DNA of 64,000 nt from Spirometra erinaceieuropaei (taxonomy: Eukaryota > Platyhelminthes > Cestoda > Diphyllobothriidea > Diphyllobothriidae): the NCBI GenBank assembly GCA_902702965.1, contig CACRXP010000016.1:2478526-2542525 (forward strand). The letters are read 5' to 3'. Numbering within the stretch: position 1 is the stretch's first letter; each line of letters starts with the position of its first letter. This document shows, in pieces, positions 25,380 through 36,590 of the stretch. Below the pieces are notes generated by a model. The model saw only the letters and a list, made by a program, of their open reading frames with translations, did no database searches and was not told where the DNA came from. The position numbers and the translations under genes are program-made.

Positions 25380-26253
25380 TACAGTAGTTCGGCTTACTCA
25401 TGAAATGTCAACCGAAATTTCGAAATGCGTTCTCGTTTCGAAAAGATTAATTAAGTAGTCTTGTAAAACTAATCACCTTCCAGCATAATTCTATAATAAT
25501 CCAGTTACCTCAGGATGTCGGCTTTCGAATAAACGTATTTCCGACTGCATGCAAGAACTATATTCCGCAAACGATGATTGCTTATGAGGCATACAATTTT
25601 CTCATTGATTTTGATGCCCTTGAGAATTCGGTCTCAAAAACTTTCTAATTCTGAAATATTTTTATAACGTAAAATGGCCGTTCATAAAACATCATGTGTC
25701 TGCATTTACGAACGTGACGTGTAAAGTTAACAATAGTGCTCAAATCCACTGCCTAATTTTATGAACCCTACATGGTCTCCTCTTAACACCGTAGAGTAAT
25801 ACATGGTTTTCCGTACACAGAAACCATGCGGCTTCTAGTATGGAAACCCTGAATCCACGCATAACGATAAAGCGGGTCCACCATTTTTCGGGAATTGGAA
25901 AGGTTTTGAAAAACCGAATCATACTCTTCTTTCAGGTATAAACATAGAAGAAGACGTGCTGTTCTGCCGAATAAGTAAAAAAATGAAAATTTTTATACAT
26001 GTTTTCCATGAAATATAATTGAACTTTCAAGGGCAGCGAAAATCAATGAGGAAACTGCACACCACATAAGTAGTCATTTTTTGCAGAGTATAGATCTTGC
26101 CTGCAGTCGAAAATAAGTTCATTCGAAAGCCGACACCCTGAGGTAACGGGATCATTATATAATTATGCTGGAAGGTGATTAGTTTTACAAGCCTATTTAA
26201 TTAATCTTTTCGAAATTTCGGTTGACATTTCATGAGTTAGCCCACCTACTGTA
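25380..26253. mobile_element. Fold-back element, complete (874 bp)
   Basis: TACAGTAGTTCGGCTTACTC at 25380 and GAGTTAGCCCACCTACTGTA ending 26253. Arms are imperfect reverse complements throughout (for example CTAATCACCTTCCAGCATAA at 25468 versus TTATGCTGGAAGGTGATTAG at 26161). Flanks read ...CACA before and TACAT after, compatible with insertion at TA. One of the best-preserved copies. Confidence 0.88.
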
Positions 26254-26440
26254 TACATTACTTAGGATCGGGCACGGCTGGCTGATGAGTGCTAACAAGC
26301 CAGAACCGTCAACTACAGGCCATCTTGTCTTCTTCGGTACTGTCGCCCTGCCCATTATGCCGATCGCTTTAGGGTTGCTGCGCAGGGCGCAACAGGACGC
26401 CAACGACTCGCGCTCCTCTTCCACGACTTATATATATATG

Positions 26441-26513
26441 TATTATACCGTACTCCCGACATAGATACTTGCTAAAAGCCCAGACACGTGTTTCGCCGAT
26501 ATTCTGCCGCTGC
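26441..26513 (+). repeat. R3-related direct repeat, copy 1 (73 bp)
   Basis: GTATTATACCGTACTCCC ... GACACGTGTTTCGCCGATA is repeated almost exactly at 26790-26862, with about 277 bp between. The intervening sequence is itself R3-like (compare GGTCAGAACCGAAATTTC with 17770). Confidence 0.85.
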
Positions 26514-26789
26514 GTGACACAGCTGCGAGGGTTTCGGCTCTTCAGTGAGACCCCCAGCGTTCTCTAGCGGTTTCTGGTATATGAACTCCAGAGAATAATC
26601 AGGTGAATAATTTCAGAAATTAATCAGTGCAGGACTTGGAGTTAAATCTCCGGGACAGGACTTTTGGGGTCAGAACCGAAATTTCAATGAACATTTGAGT
26701 CGAAGACAATCAACTACTGTGGAATAACCACGTAATGCTCATTTTACAAACAAGTAGTACTACGAGTAGTATGAAATCCATATGGTAAA

Positions 26790-26862
26790 TGTATTATACC
26801 GTACTCCCTGCATAGATACTTGCTAAAAGCCCAGACACGTGTTTCGCCGATATTCTGCCGAT
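26790..26862 (+). repeat. R3-related direct repeat, copy 2 (73 bp)
   Basis: Differs from the copy at 26441 at only a few positions. It abuts the R1 cluster, so its 3' continuation has been replaced by R1 sequence. Confidence 0.85.
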
Positions 26863-27024
26863 GCTCGCCGATCAGGTTACGGAACATGCTCGTTCAGTTG
26901 TGCCTTGGGGCTCATACTAGAATCCTCGCAGGCAGTCGCACAGCGGAACGAGCAAGTTCCACAACCTGATCGGCGAGCGCCCACTGTCATAATAAATATT
27001 CCCGATCACAACCGACAGGACAAC

Positions 27025-27097
27025 GGGCCCGTGGCTCAATGGTAGAGCGTCAAACTCCATGACCAAAGATCCGGGGTTGGAATCTCAAGTGATCCAC
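27025..27097 (+). repeat. tRNA-like head of R1 (Pol III A and B boxes)
   Basis: Starts GGGCCCGTGGCTCAATGG; the A box TGGCTCAATGG fits TRGYNNARNNG. The B-box position reads GGTTGGAATC, one base off consensus. The anticodon arm is poor. This is a tRNA-derived promoter region of a repeat, not a functional tRNA. Confidence 0.7.
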
Positions 27098-27469
27098 ACT
27101 TGGGGTTGGGTATGACTGGCTGATGACGGCTAATAAGCCTGAATTTGTTATTCCGGTCTCCCTGGTCATTGTCGGCTCCATCTCATATATATATATATAT
27201 TATACGTATGAATTTGACAAGGGATACCGGAATGACCATTTCTGGCTTATTAGCCGTCATCAGCCAGTCATACCCAGAAATGGCCATTCCGGTCTCCGTT
27301 GTCTTTGTCGGTATCACCTTATCTACCTATATCACTAGTCGCTGAGCGACTGCCTGCGAGGGTTTAAGTATGAGCCCTAAGGCACAACAGAACGAGCATG
27401 TTCTGTAGCCTGATCGGTGAGCGCCCATCTGTCATAATTGATTTTCCCGATCACAACCGACAGGACAAC

Positions 27470-27543
27470 GGGCCCGTGGCTCAATGGAAGAGTGTCAAAC
27501 GCCATGACCAAAGATTCGGGGTTCGACTCTCAAGTGATCCACA
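27470..27543 (+). repeat. tRNA-like head of R1 (intact B box)
   Basis: A box TGGCTCAATGG and B box GTTCGACTC both match consensus. Flanked as in the 27025 copy. Confidence 0.72.
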
Positions 27544-27840
27544 CATATAGTTGGGTATGACTGGCTAATAACGGCTAATAAGCCAGAAATGGCCATTCCG
27601 GTTGTCCTTGTCCTCGTCGGTATCACCTTATCTACATAAGTATATATATGGGTTTGGCTGGCTGACGACGGCTAATAAGCCAGAAATGGCCATTCCAGTC
27701 TCCCTTGTCTTTGTCGGTAATACCATTCTGCCTATATATCATGCGCCGCTGTGTGGCTGCTGGTTGGGCTCGCGAGAGAACCCTTAAGGCATAACGAACG
27801 AGTGAGTTCCGTATGAACGATCGGTGAGAGCCCCCTACCA

Positions 27841-28504
27841 TTATATATATATCTTCATGTGTAAAAAGAGTAAGGGCATCTGATAAATCGAGTTGTGCGC
27901 TAGAACTAACAACCTGTTTACACCAACCAGTTGTCAGACTAAATGAATAATAGGGAGTGGGATGATCACGTATTAGACAGATGTCCTAGTGAGGAAGTGA
28001 AACGCCTGTGACAATGGCTGCCGGAATTTAGGGGGAGGCGTTGTGAGTTCCTGTGTCGGGTTCGCCATGTTGGAGAAGTGTCAAATCAGTGAGACTCGGC
28101 ACGGCCGGGCATGGGTTAACAGAACGTTTATTCTTTTAAGGGGGGATGCGGAAGACAGTGAACCGCATTTGGCGCCAAGGTCGACGTGGCGGTTGCGGTT
28201 TGTGCTGCAGAACTAAACTTAGGGAAATCCTCGCACCTGTTTGGTGCTAGCACTGACAGCCAATGTAGGTCCGTCCCAGAGCGTTCTCACTCCGCGCTAT
28301 TCAGTTTGCTTGATGACATGTTGGTGTAACTAACTTGAAAATTCACGAGTACGACTCAATTTTCCGACGGGTCATCTCCCTTGATTATATCATCTCAAGA
28401 TGCACACTTCCTCTGATATACATATATACACATATAATATCCCGACCCTCGTTACCAGCGATGTTCGCGATGTGTTCCATAGCAGGATGAAACAGAGACG
28501 GTGA
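27841..28504. other. No gene recognised
   Basis: TA-rich start, then moderately GC-rich sequence with short frames; no repeat recognised. Confidence 0.3.
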
Positions 28505-28890
28505 CTTACGCATGAATAGGTTTCTGATGATAGTAGACTTGCGCGACATCTACCGCACTCTCTCATCCTCCCTGCACCTGGGTCCTGCACCAAGACAGAG
28601 TCAAGAAGACAAGAGGCGGGGTAGGACGCAGGTAGATGGCACGGTCGAGCCAAAACCTTTATGTTTTATCCCACACCCCTGGTCCACACAGCAAACGGCC
28701 TTTAACCGACAACAATAAGAGGGGGGCGGCAGGGGCGGCATTGTGCGCGACTGCTGCTCAAAACTGGGTCTGTCACCGCAACCCGAAATTTTGGCACGAG
28801 TTATAGTGTGTATTCCGATAACGCCTGCCAGAATCCGATATGACCCTCGTGTTGGTCCAGCGCATCCACTATGTCGTCCGTTTTAGGAGC
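28505..28890 (+). repeat. R5 repeat, copy 1 (about 390 bp)
   Basis: Matches the reverse complement of 44935-45300 in block order: GCGCGACATCTACCGCACTC, AAGACAGAGTCAAGAAGAC, a GGTCGAGCC stretch, CTGGTCCACACAGC, GTGCGCGACTGC, then AACGCCTGCCAGAATC. Identity looks roughly three quarters. A short piece is also at 57.85 kb. There is no coding frame spanning it, and no terminal repeats. Confidence 0.7.
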
Positions 28891-28904
28891 CTATATATAT
28901 GGTG

Positions 28905-29100
28905 GAGGGGCATTCAGCGATGGGATTACGGAACCAATAATTCCTGTTGTGCTATAGGGCTCTCTCTCAAGTCTAACCCCCAACCGCACAGCGGCGAGTA
29001 ATACAGGAAGAATAGTATAACCGACAAAGACAAGGGAGACTGGAATGGCCATATCTGGCTGATTAGCCGTCGTAAGCCAATAATACCCAACCGCATGATG
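28905..29100 (-). repeat. R1 fragment (tail region)
   Basis: Inverted tail blocks ACCGACAAAGACAAGGGAG and TGGAATGGCCATATCTGG, as in the 27.6-27.8 kb unit; no tRNA-like head. Confidence 0.6.
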
Positions 29101-29224
29101 TGAAAAACCCGGGGCTCGATCCCGCTTTACGTTATTTTAAGGTCCAACGCCTCCAATTACTGGGCTTCGGGTTCGTTGTCCTGTCGTCTGCGATCTGGAA
29201 AATACAGAAGTGAGTTCGGTGACA

Positions 29225-29465
29225 CGATCGTTGTGCGCCCCTCTTCCATTATATATACCCGGTCGCGACCGACACAACAACGAGCCCCTGACTCAGTGGT
29301 TGGAAACGTTGGACTTCTAACCAACAGGCTGCTCGATCGAGACCCAAGTGTTCCACCTATTGGGGTTGGGTGTGACTAGCTGACGACGGCTAATGAGCGA
29401 AAAATAACCATTCATGTCTCCTTGCCTTTGGCGGTAATACCATTCTATATATATATATATATTTA
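29225..29465 (+). repeat. R1 repeat with tRNA-Arg(TCT)-like head
   Basis: The head at 29282-29356 has an anticodon-arm-like TTGGACTTCTAACCAA (loop CTTCTAA, anticodon TCT if read as a tRNA) and ends GTGTTCCACC. The tail passes GGTTGGGTGTGACTAGCTG and ends in a TA run at 29444-29463. The B box is damaged. Confidence 0.7.
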
Positions 29466-29888
29466 TTCAGGAATGAGTGCACACCTATCTATTGGCCTCC
29501 CGAAGCAAAAGGTCATTGTAGGAATGAAGAGGCTCACAAACAGGCAACCAAATACCAAGACAAATTCTGCTAAGTATTTTATAGCAGCGAGGAAGGCTGA
29601 CAGCGAATGCGGGTGGATTGATACAGTACTGTTTCGGGCTTATTTTGCCTTCATTTATCTATTCATAATTCTGACCACCAGCTGCGACCAGAAACACAAA
29701 CATGCGCACAGAAACACATTGCGCAGTTGATCCATAACTAGAGTCCACCATATGAGTCATAAGCACTTAGGCGAGCCGAAGTTCATCAGTGCCTCGTCAC
29801 CTTTCATTTCCCTGTGGCTGTAGATCGGGTATTTACATACTCATGAATGGGCTTGAACAGACCCTTTGGCAGGTGGCGAGGCAATATA
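29466..29888. other. No gene recognised
   Basis: One 102-codon plus-strand frame covers part of it (29422-29730) but begins inside the R1 TA tail and shows no domain. I do not call it a gene. Confidence 0.3.
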
Positions 29889-30570
29889 TATATATAATGT
29901 TAGGGGGCGTTCACCGATCGTTCATAAGGAAGTCACTCGTTCCGTTGTGCCTTATGGACTCTCTCTCGAGCCCAACCAGCAGCCGCACAGCGGCGCATGA
30001 TATATAGGCAGAATAGTATTACCGACATATATATATGTATATATTATGATAAATGGGCGTTCACCGATCAGGTCACGGAACGTGCTTGTCCTGTAGTGCC
30101 TTGCTACTCATACTAGCACCCTCGCGGTCAGTCGTACAGCGACTAGCAGTAATAAATGACATGGTACCGACAAAGATAAAATAGACCGGAATGGCCATTT
30201 CTGGCTTACCAGCCGTGCTAATCCAATCACACGCTACCTCAAGTGTGGATCACTTGAGATTCGAGCCCGTAATCTTTGGTCATGGAGTTTGACACTCTCT
30301 AATTTAGTTTCAGCTCGAAGTAACAATGGAATTAATACGTTCCACAAGCTGATCAGTGAACGCCCATCTATCATAATTAATATTCCCGATCACAACCAAC
30401 AAAAAAACGGTCCCGTGGCTCAATGATAGATAGTCAAACGCTATGACCAAAGATCCCGAGTTTGTGTCATAGGCGATCCACACTTGGAGTTCGGTGATGG
30501 CGGTCAATACGCCAGAAATGGTCACTCCGGTCTCCCTTCTCTTTGTCAATACCAGCTCACATATATGTAT
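29889..30570. repeat. R1 cluster with units in both orientations
   Basis: A unit on the minus strand (tail AGACCGGAATGGCCATTTC at 30192, head 30244-30302) is followed by a plus-strand unit (CCCGATCACAACC, head 30409-30482, tail GCCAGAAATGGTCACTCC). Upstream at 29905-30010 lies another minus fragment. TA runs separate the units. Confidence 0.7.
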
Positions 30571-32179
30571 GCGTATTTGGAAGAAGGCATCTATTAAAAC
30601 AGCAAACTAACAATCAGAAACCTTCAGTTAGGTGCGGACGCGAATTAGCATTTAACTGATCAGGAAGAACAATTTACTTACTTAATGAGTAAAAGTCGAA
30701 AATAAGAAAATTCGTGTCACATGAGTAGATTCGTTTTTTGGAAGTAAACATGCTTGTCCATGCAAGCAACTAACCCACGGCTTTGTATTAGTGTCTGGAA
30801 AGTTGATTTTTGTATTTTCACTTGATATCCTCCAAGAATTCCTGCTCCGTGAAGTCTGACATAACGCCATTTGTGTAATGACTGGCCACATTTCTTAGGA
30901 TGTTTTTGCGTATTATGGATGTAATTTTTCGTTTCCTATTGTTTCATGTGCAGTTGATTAGTTCAAAGGGAATTTTGCCTGATTTCGTTAAGACCGACAT
31001 CACAGAAAACAGTTTTCCATTAACTAACACGCTGTCTAGTAACAATAAAATTTTAACAGAATTGGTGTATGCAAGCGTGGAAATACCCTTGTTAAGTATT
31101 AAAACGGCTTTTCTTTTCTTTTTGCTGACGGTGGAATCAGCTGAGTTTTAGGACTTCCTTAAAATGCCAGTGAACACTTCCCGATTTTCAGTGTATTTCA
31201 AAGATTGCCAATAAGCATAGTTTTTATGCTATATAGCTACCAGAACCCTCAAAATAATATACTTTTTGAAATAGTCTACCGAAGTAGTGAGTGCTTTAGA
31301 GTTTTCTGCCATATATATGACCATTTGGATCATATTTGAAGGCCCAACCAGAGAGGAAACCTCATTGTTGAGAAAACTGGATGTACGCAACAAAATGCAA
31401 CTGCAGATATGCCTCTGATCACTTACAAAACTTCCTCTTATGTGTTATCTACTCAACAAGTGTCTTTAATACTGTTTTCTGTTGACGAGTGCTCATTTGA
31501 CATCTTTTTCGAGACTGGCACTTTTGACCGTTTTTTATTCTCCATAAAAAAAGTAAACATGCTACTGACGCAAGCGTTAGACTTTACTTTTTAATTTAAG
31601 TAACATCTAATTTTGCTATCACCGTTTACCGCTAAGCTCCGTTCTACGATTATTGATGCTCAAACGAGGGGCCATATGAATCCTAATACACTGCCCGAAC
31701 TATTAATGCTTTACCTTTTTTGTTTTTAAATTACTTATTAGCAGAAACTAGGCGCACATAAAGTATTAATGTGTCCAAAATTGGAAATGGCCGATTGATC
31801 ATGTTAAAGTGCGCCGATACTGTTTTCGCAAATGTCAGGCCAATATTATCAGTTTACACTGAATCATTAAATGTAGGTGCTATTGCTGTACTTTAGGCGA
31901 CGAATTCACAGAGGTTTGCAGGTCCGACTTTTAAAACCCTAAAAAACGTCGGTTGACTTAAAATAACTTGTTTATTTGCAACCTGATCCCCACGTTTAAC
32001 GTCTGACAAAAATTACTTTTCAGGCGCGGCAAATTCTATCTGGTAAAACTCAGGGTTTACTTGATACTTTCTCGAAGAAACATTGGCTTGATTGGGTAAA
32101 AAACGGCTAGGACAGTTAATATAACAGGAAATTGCCTGGATATATCGCAACGGACATTTCCGCTCAAGCGCAATGACCA
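30571..32179. other. No gene recognised
   Basis: AT-rich. The frames at 30900-31151 and 31409-31594 are open but of random-looking composition without splice context that I would trust. Confidence 0.3.
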
Positions 32180-32430
32180 TCCTCTTCCATACTCTTTGTT
32201 GAGACTTCGCCTAAGCGTAGCAATTAGTCACACGGGGAGCGCAGGGGCGAACGCTGTTGCCAACGCCAGGGTCGGTGGGTCAGATGGTCGAGCAATTATG
32301 ACACCAACATCAAAGACCCTTGATCAAACTGCAGCAATTAATGACGCGAATATCGGTCATCGAGCAGCCATCACATTAAATGCAGCGAACCCTGATGAAA
32401 GAGGGAAGCCGTAAATTTTCATAATCATGC
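32180..32430 (+). mobile_element. PLE-A 3' remnant (sequence upstream of the pLTR core)
   Basis: AATTAGTCACACGGGGAGCG, GGTGGGTCAGATGGTCGAGC, CAGCAATTAATGACGCGAAT and GATGAAAGAGGGAAGCC align in order with 39210-39390 of the 38.2-kb PLE-A copy. It stops before the hammerhead-like core. The flanks 32113-32170 and 32461-32520 resemble each other weakly in direct orientation. Confidence 0.65.
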
Positions 32431-32782
32431 AAAGACATGGGTCAACTATGTCTAGAACCGTTCATATGGCAGAAAATTGCCCACATACATCGCCCCGGAT
32501 ATTTTTGCTGAAATGTATAAGTATTTTACTTAAAAATTGCTTTGACGCACATTCTGCATAAAAAGTGGACATTTTAATGAAACGTTAGAGCGATGAGCAA
32601 AATGCGTGGCATTTGATTGTCCAAAAATTTTCATTTCACCACCCGGCAGCACGTTTTCACGGGTTAGGTGACACATTGTACAACGTGTGTTTTGATTTGT
32701 TAGGGATGGGACAGAGTGAACAGTTAATGACCCGTAAGTATTTATTTCCAACACTGCCTGACTAAAAATCAAGTTTCCAAGT

Positions 32783-32990
32783 CGCCCAAGAGGGAATCGA
32801 ACCCATGGCAGCAAGAGGAAGGCTTTAAAACAGCCAACACTCTAGCCACCGCAGCTACAAAGCCCTACCGAGAGACTTAAGATTAATTTACCTGACTGTG
32901 AAAAACTCACAGTTGAGCTAATATCGACTATTCAAAATCTGCGAAAACATCTATAAATTACGCGGGTCCTGTAGTCATCTAATAGATTCC
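32783..32990 (-). repeat. R2 tRNA-like repeat, diverged copy
   Basis: The tRNA-like head at 32783-32866 (minus; TAGCTGCGGTGGCTAGAG ... GGGTTCGATTCCC) is followed by the R2 flank CTGACTGTGAAAAACTC and an inverted ATTCAAAATCTGCGAAAACA, as in the 41-43 kb copies. Confidence 0.65.
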
Positions 32991-33539
32991 ATGTGGAAAC
33001 GCAAGAACTGAGTTTCATTATAACTATAGCGTCTGATGTTAGGCATTCCGCCGCTGAAATTTGGGACGGCTCAAGGCTTGGGTGATTGGAGAAGAAATTT
33101 ACTTTCAGTTGGAATAGATAGAGAAATCCCAAAACATCGTCGAATTGACAGTGTCTGATGCTTTGCAAGTTTGTTTACGACTTAGAACGCGGCAACTTAT
33201 AATGCAGCGAAATCGGCCATTCCTCCTGTAATCCAATCTTCTTAAAAGGATAGTTTCAATCTGGGTAGTTGGGGGCGTCCACCGCTTCGAATAAATTAGA
33301 AGATGCCCAATCCTACCCAACCAATAAAGAAAGTATGCGCAGACGCCCAAAGAATTATTGAAAGATATGTTTCGGGTAGGCTTCTAAATAAAGACCTTGA
33401 ACGTAAGTGCAACAGCAGTTCGAATTCGAACTTTATCGGTAGCTGGAATAGCTTTTTAATACCGAAACATTATTCTTTCAAGTAAAAAAACCGGAAAAAG
33501 GATTTAATTTGATACCAAATATGTAAAAGAAAAAAACAA
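32991..33539. other. No gene recognised
   Basis: Short frames; the last 150 bases may be an eroded arm of the fold-back element that follows. Confidence 0.3.
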
Positions 33540-33815
33540 TTTATTTTCGTCTTCTACAGAATATACTCGAATTTTTTAGGTAATAAAAAATCGATGAGAA
33601 AATTAATGCTTCTCAAATATTCATTTTCTACGAAATATAGATTAAGCAAGCGGTTGATAAGAAGCTACTTCCAGAACCAGCTTCCTGACCGTGACTGGAA
33701 TATCTAAACGCTATACCGCAAGGTAATTTATATCATTACTCTGTTGAAGTAGTCTTTTGGAATAAAAAAATACTTTTCAGAATTCAAGCTGACATTTCAT
33801 GAGGTAGCACATGCG
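33540..33815. mobile_element. Fold-back element, right half only
   Basis: TATACTCGAATTTTTTAGG, AAAATCGATGAGAAAATTAA and the terminus GCTGACATTTCATGAGGTAGC follow the family order. The left half is not recognisable. Confidence 0.55.
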
Positions 33816-34472
33816 TCATTTATTTGTGGGCATGAAGGATGTACCTGGACTTTTACGTGTCCGTAATCATATAATGATCCTGAGATTACCACAAATAGTA
33901 GATGTGATCTGAAAGGTGCGATCCTTTCCGCACGTTGACTTTTAAAAAAAAATAGGCTTAAATTTACACAAGGAGGTTTGTCAAAAAGCGGCAGGGGATC
34001 TGAGAGGGTAAAGCTCACTTGTTCTTGATTTTCCGCTAAAAAACTGACAGGAACGCAGCTTTGCAAAAGAAGTTTTAGTTACGTTGTAAGAACCTACGTC
34101 TTCAAATTGCACGCTTAAACTGGAGTTTTCAGGTTTTTGAACCGTTTTAGTCATGAGAAATCTGGCAGCACTCCTAGAAGTTTTCACAAAGCCTAAAAAG
34201 TGGATAGAATAACCCATCTTTATTGAGTTCCTTTAAGCGAGCTACCATACGTTCCGTTGACAATCACTACAACTGACAAAAATACAACCTGCGCACGGTA
34301 ATAAGTGCCCCTGCCCCCTATTACGGTGACTGTGAGCCAAGTTCGAAGAGGGTATCAATTTTTGAGCACTGACTTTCAACCCCGGCGCTAAGCGTAACCC
34401 CAATCTTACCCCTCTGAAATTTGACACAGACTTAAATGTTGCACAGGCCACTTGAATCCTGCTCAACCTATA

Positions 34473-35145
34473 TACAGTGGGTTGGTTAACTCATTGAATG
34501 TCAACTTGAAATTTCAAAATGCGCATTTGTTTCAAAAAGATTAATTAAGTAGGGTTGTAAAACTAATCAAGCCACAGCATAATTTTACAGTAATTCAGTC
34601 ACCTTAGGATGCCTGCCTTCGGAAAACTTCCGTCGGGTTGCATGCAAAAACTATAATCTGTAAAAAATGACTACTTATGTAGCACGAATTTTTATCATTA
34701 ATTTTCGATATCCCTAAAAGTCCAATTATATTTCATGGAAAACAGGCACCAAAATATTAATTCTTTTGCTTGTTCGGTCGATAATCACGTCTTCTTCTAA
34801 TTTTATACTTGAAGGAGGGACATAATTCGGTCTTTAAAAACGTTTCCAATTCCCGAATAATTTTGAACCCACTCTGCCGTTACGCGTGGGCTCAGGGTTT
34901 TTAAACTACAGGAAGTATATTTTTCGCGTACAGAAAACCATACAATTCTTTGCGGTATTAATAGGAGACCATATTAATTTCCCTAAAATGAAGCATTGGA
35001 TTTGACCCATATTGTTTACTGTTCAAGCCCCATTGGTAAATACTGAGACATGCCGGTTTATAAACAGCCATTGCAAGGTAGTAAAACATGTCACAATTAG
35101 AAGGTTGTTTAAAACCGAATTATGTCCATACTTCGAGTATTTTGC
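34473..35145. mobile_element. Fold-back element, right end truncated
   Basis: Left terminus TACAGTGGGTTGGTTAACTC, then the full left arm and the central block (TTCGCGTACAGAAAACCAT; AAGCCCCATTGGTAAA). Similarity stops near 35145 inside the right arm, so most of that arm is deleted. Confidence 0.75.
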
Positions 35146-35619
35146 CAGATTTACGGTCAGCAACGGTAGTCTAAAGGACCCCACTTAACTGCCGTTGGAA
35201 TTTGAGTCGTTTCATAATGGATCTTATCTTGGCATCTATTTACAGGGCGTTGCTAATATTACACTGTTAACAACAATTACTTCGCACGACTTCAAGCCTG
35301 TACTCAAAATCCGTTGTTTTAGGAAATTTGGTTTTTGTTAATTTTTTGTGACGCACTCACTTCTGACGTCCAAAGAAAGTGTAAAATTAGACGTTCTTGC
35401 ATTCCGTTCATTTACTGTTTAGCGTTCTGCTACACCCTTAAGGCTCTTTTTACCACGGTCCACTAAAAGTTAATTGCAGTCCTTCACTCCACGGTTGCCA
35501 TACGGTCTAAAGAAGGCATAAATTTTCCGTAAAATAAACATAAACATTTTAAACCATCATTACACATTTGAAGGCTTGAAAAACTAATGAGCGCCTGCGT
35601 ATTATAAAATACAACAGAC

Positions 35620-36590
35620 GTGCTAACTCTTGGAATATTGGCTGAGGTTTTGAAATGCGCTTTCAACTCAAAACGATAACCTAAGTAGTCCTGAGATATT
35701 AATTACCATACTGCAGAATCCCACAATAATTTAGTTGCTTCTGGATGCCGGCTTTTGAATGGAAGTCTTTCCAGCGCTCTGCAAAAACCACATTCTGTAC
35801 TTATATAGTGTGGATTTGTCCCACTGATTTTCGATGTCCTTATGAATTCGAATACACCTCATAGAAAGTACAAATAGCAGTATCCATTTTTTACACAGTT
35901 GGTGGAAACAGTACGTTTTTCTTAAATTTTATACATGAGAGATGGGTATAATCCAGTTTTTTAAAGTTTCTTATCTTAAGATTTCTTAAGACCGTGAAAT
36001 GTCCATTCATATACCTCATGTTTCTGCATTTACTAATGTTGCTTGAAAAGTTTACAATACACATGAAGCCCGCTGCTAAATTGTATAAACCTCTATATCA
36101 TTTTCCGTTTATGTGGTAAAGAACTTTATGGTTTCCCCTACACGGAAAAATAAACAACTTGTAGTATTCAAACCCTAAATGTACGTTTAAGAGCAGGTCG
36201 GACTCAGAGTTATTTGGGAATCAGAAAAAAGTTTAAAAATCAAATCATAACGATCACTCAGGAATAAAATTCAATAAAAACGACATTGTTCATCAAATGA
36301 GTAAAAAATGAATATTTCCATGCATATTTTCTGGGAGATATATTCAAATTCATAAAAGCATCCAAAATCAGAGGCGGAAATTCATACTGCATACGTTGTC
36401 ATTTTTCACCGAGTGTAATCTTTACAGGCGGCCGAAAAGAATTTCATTCAAAGGTCGGCCTCATGAAGCACCTGAATTGTCATAGGATTGTGCTATATGA
36501 TAATTACTTATACAACCCTACATAGGTGACCTGTTTTAGTCGCAAGCGCATTTGAGAATTTCCGTCAACATTACATGTGTTAGGGTATCA
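35620..36590. mobile_element. Fold-back element, diverged full-length copy
   Basis: Left end with GAGGTTTTGAAATGCGCTTT and AACCTAAGTAGTCCTGAG; right end with ACCTGTTTTAGTCGCAAGCG and CCGTCAACATTACATGTG. Arms mirror each other at low similarity. Terminal TACAGT is lost. Confidence 0.6.

Larger units (their letters stand above)
26865..27840 (+). repeat. R1 repeat block, two units about 445 bp apart plus a partial third
   Basis: Two tRNA-like heads at 27025-27097 and 27470-27543 lie in the same orientation, 445 bp apart, each preceded by CCCGATCACAACCGACAGGA and followed by TGACTGGCTGATGACGGC-type tails and GGCCATTCCGGT. Each tail leads into TA-rich simple sequence (for example 27184-27202). 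Internal inverted copies of the tail occur around 27220-27300. A third, headless unit ends near 27840. Confidence 0.75.

Noticed and set aside
29422..29730. 102-codon plus-strand frame with a hydrophobic start
   Set aside because: The N-terminus is encoded by the TA-run tail of R1; the rest shows no domain.
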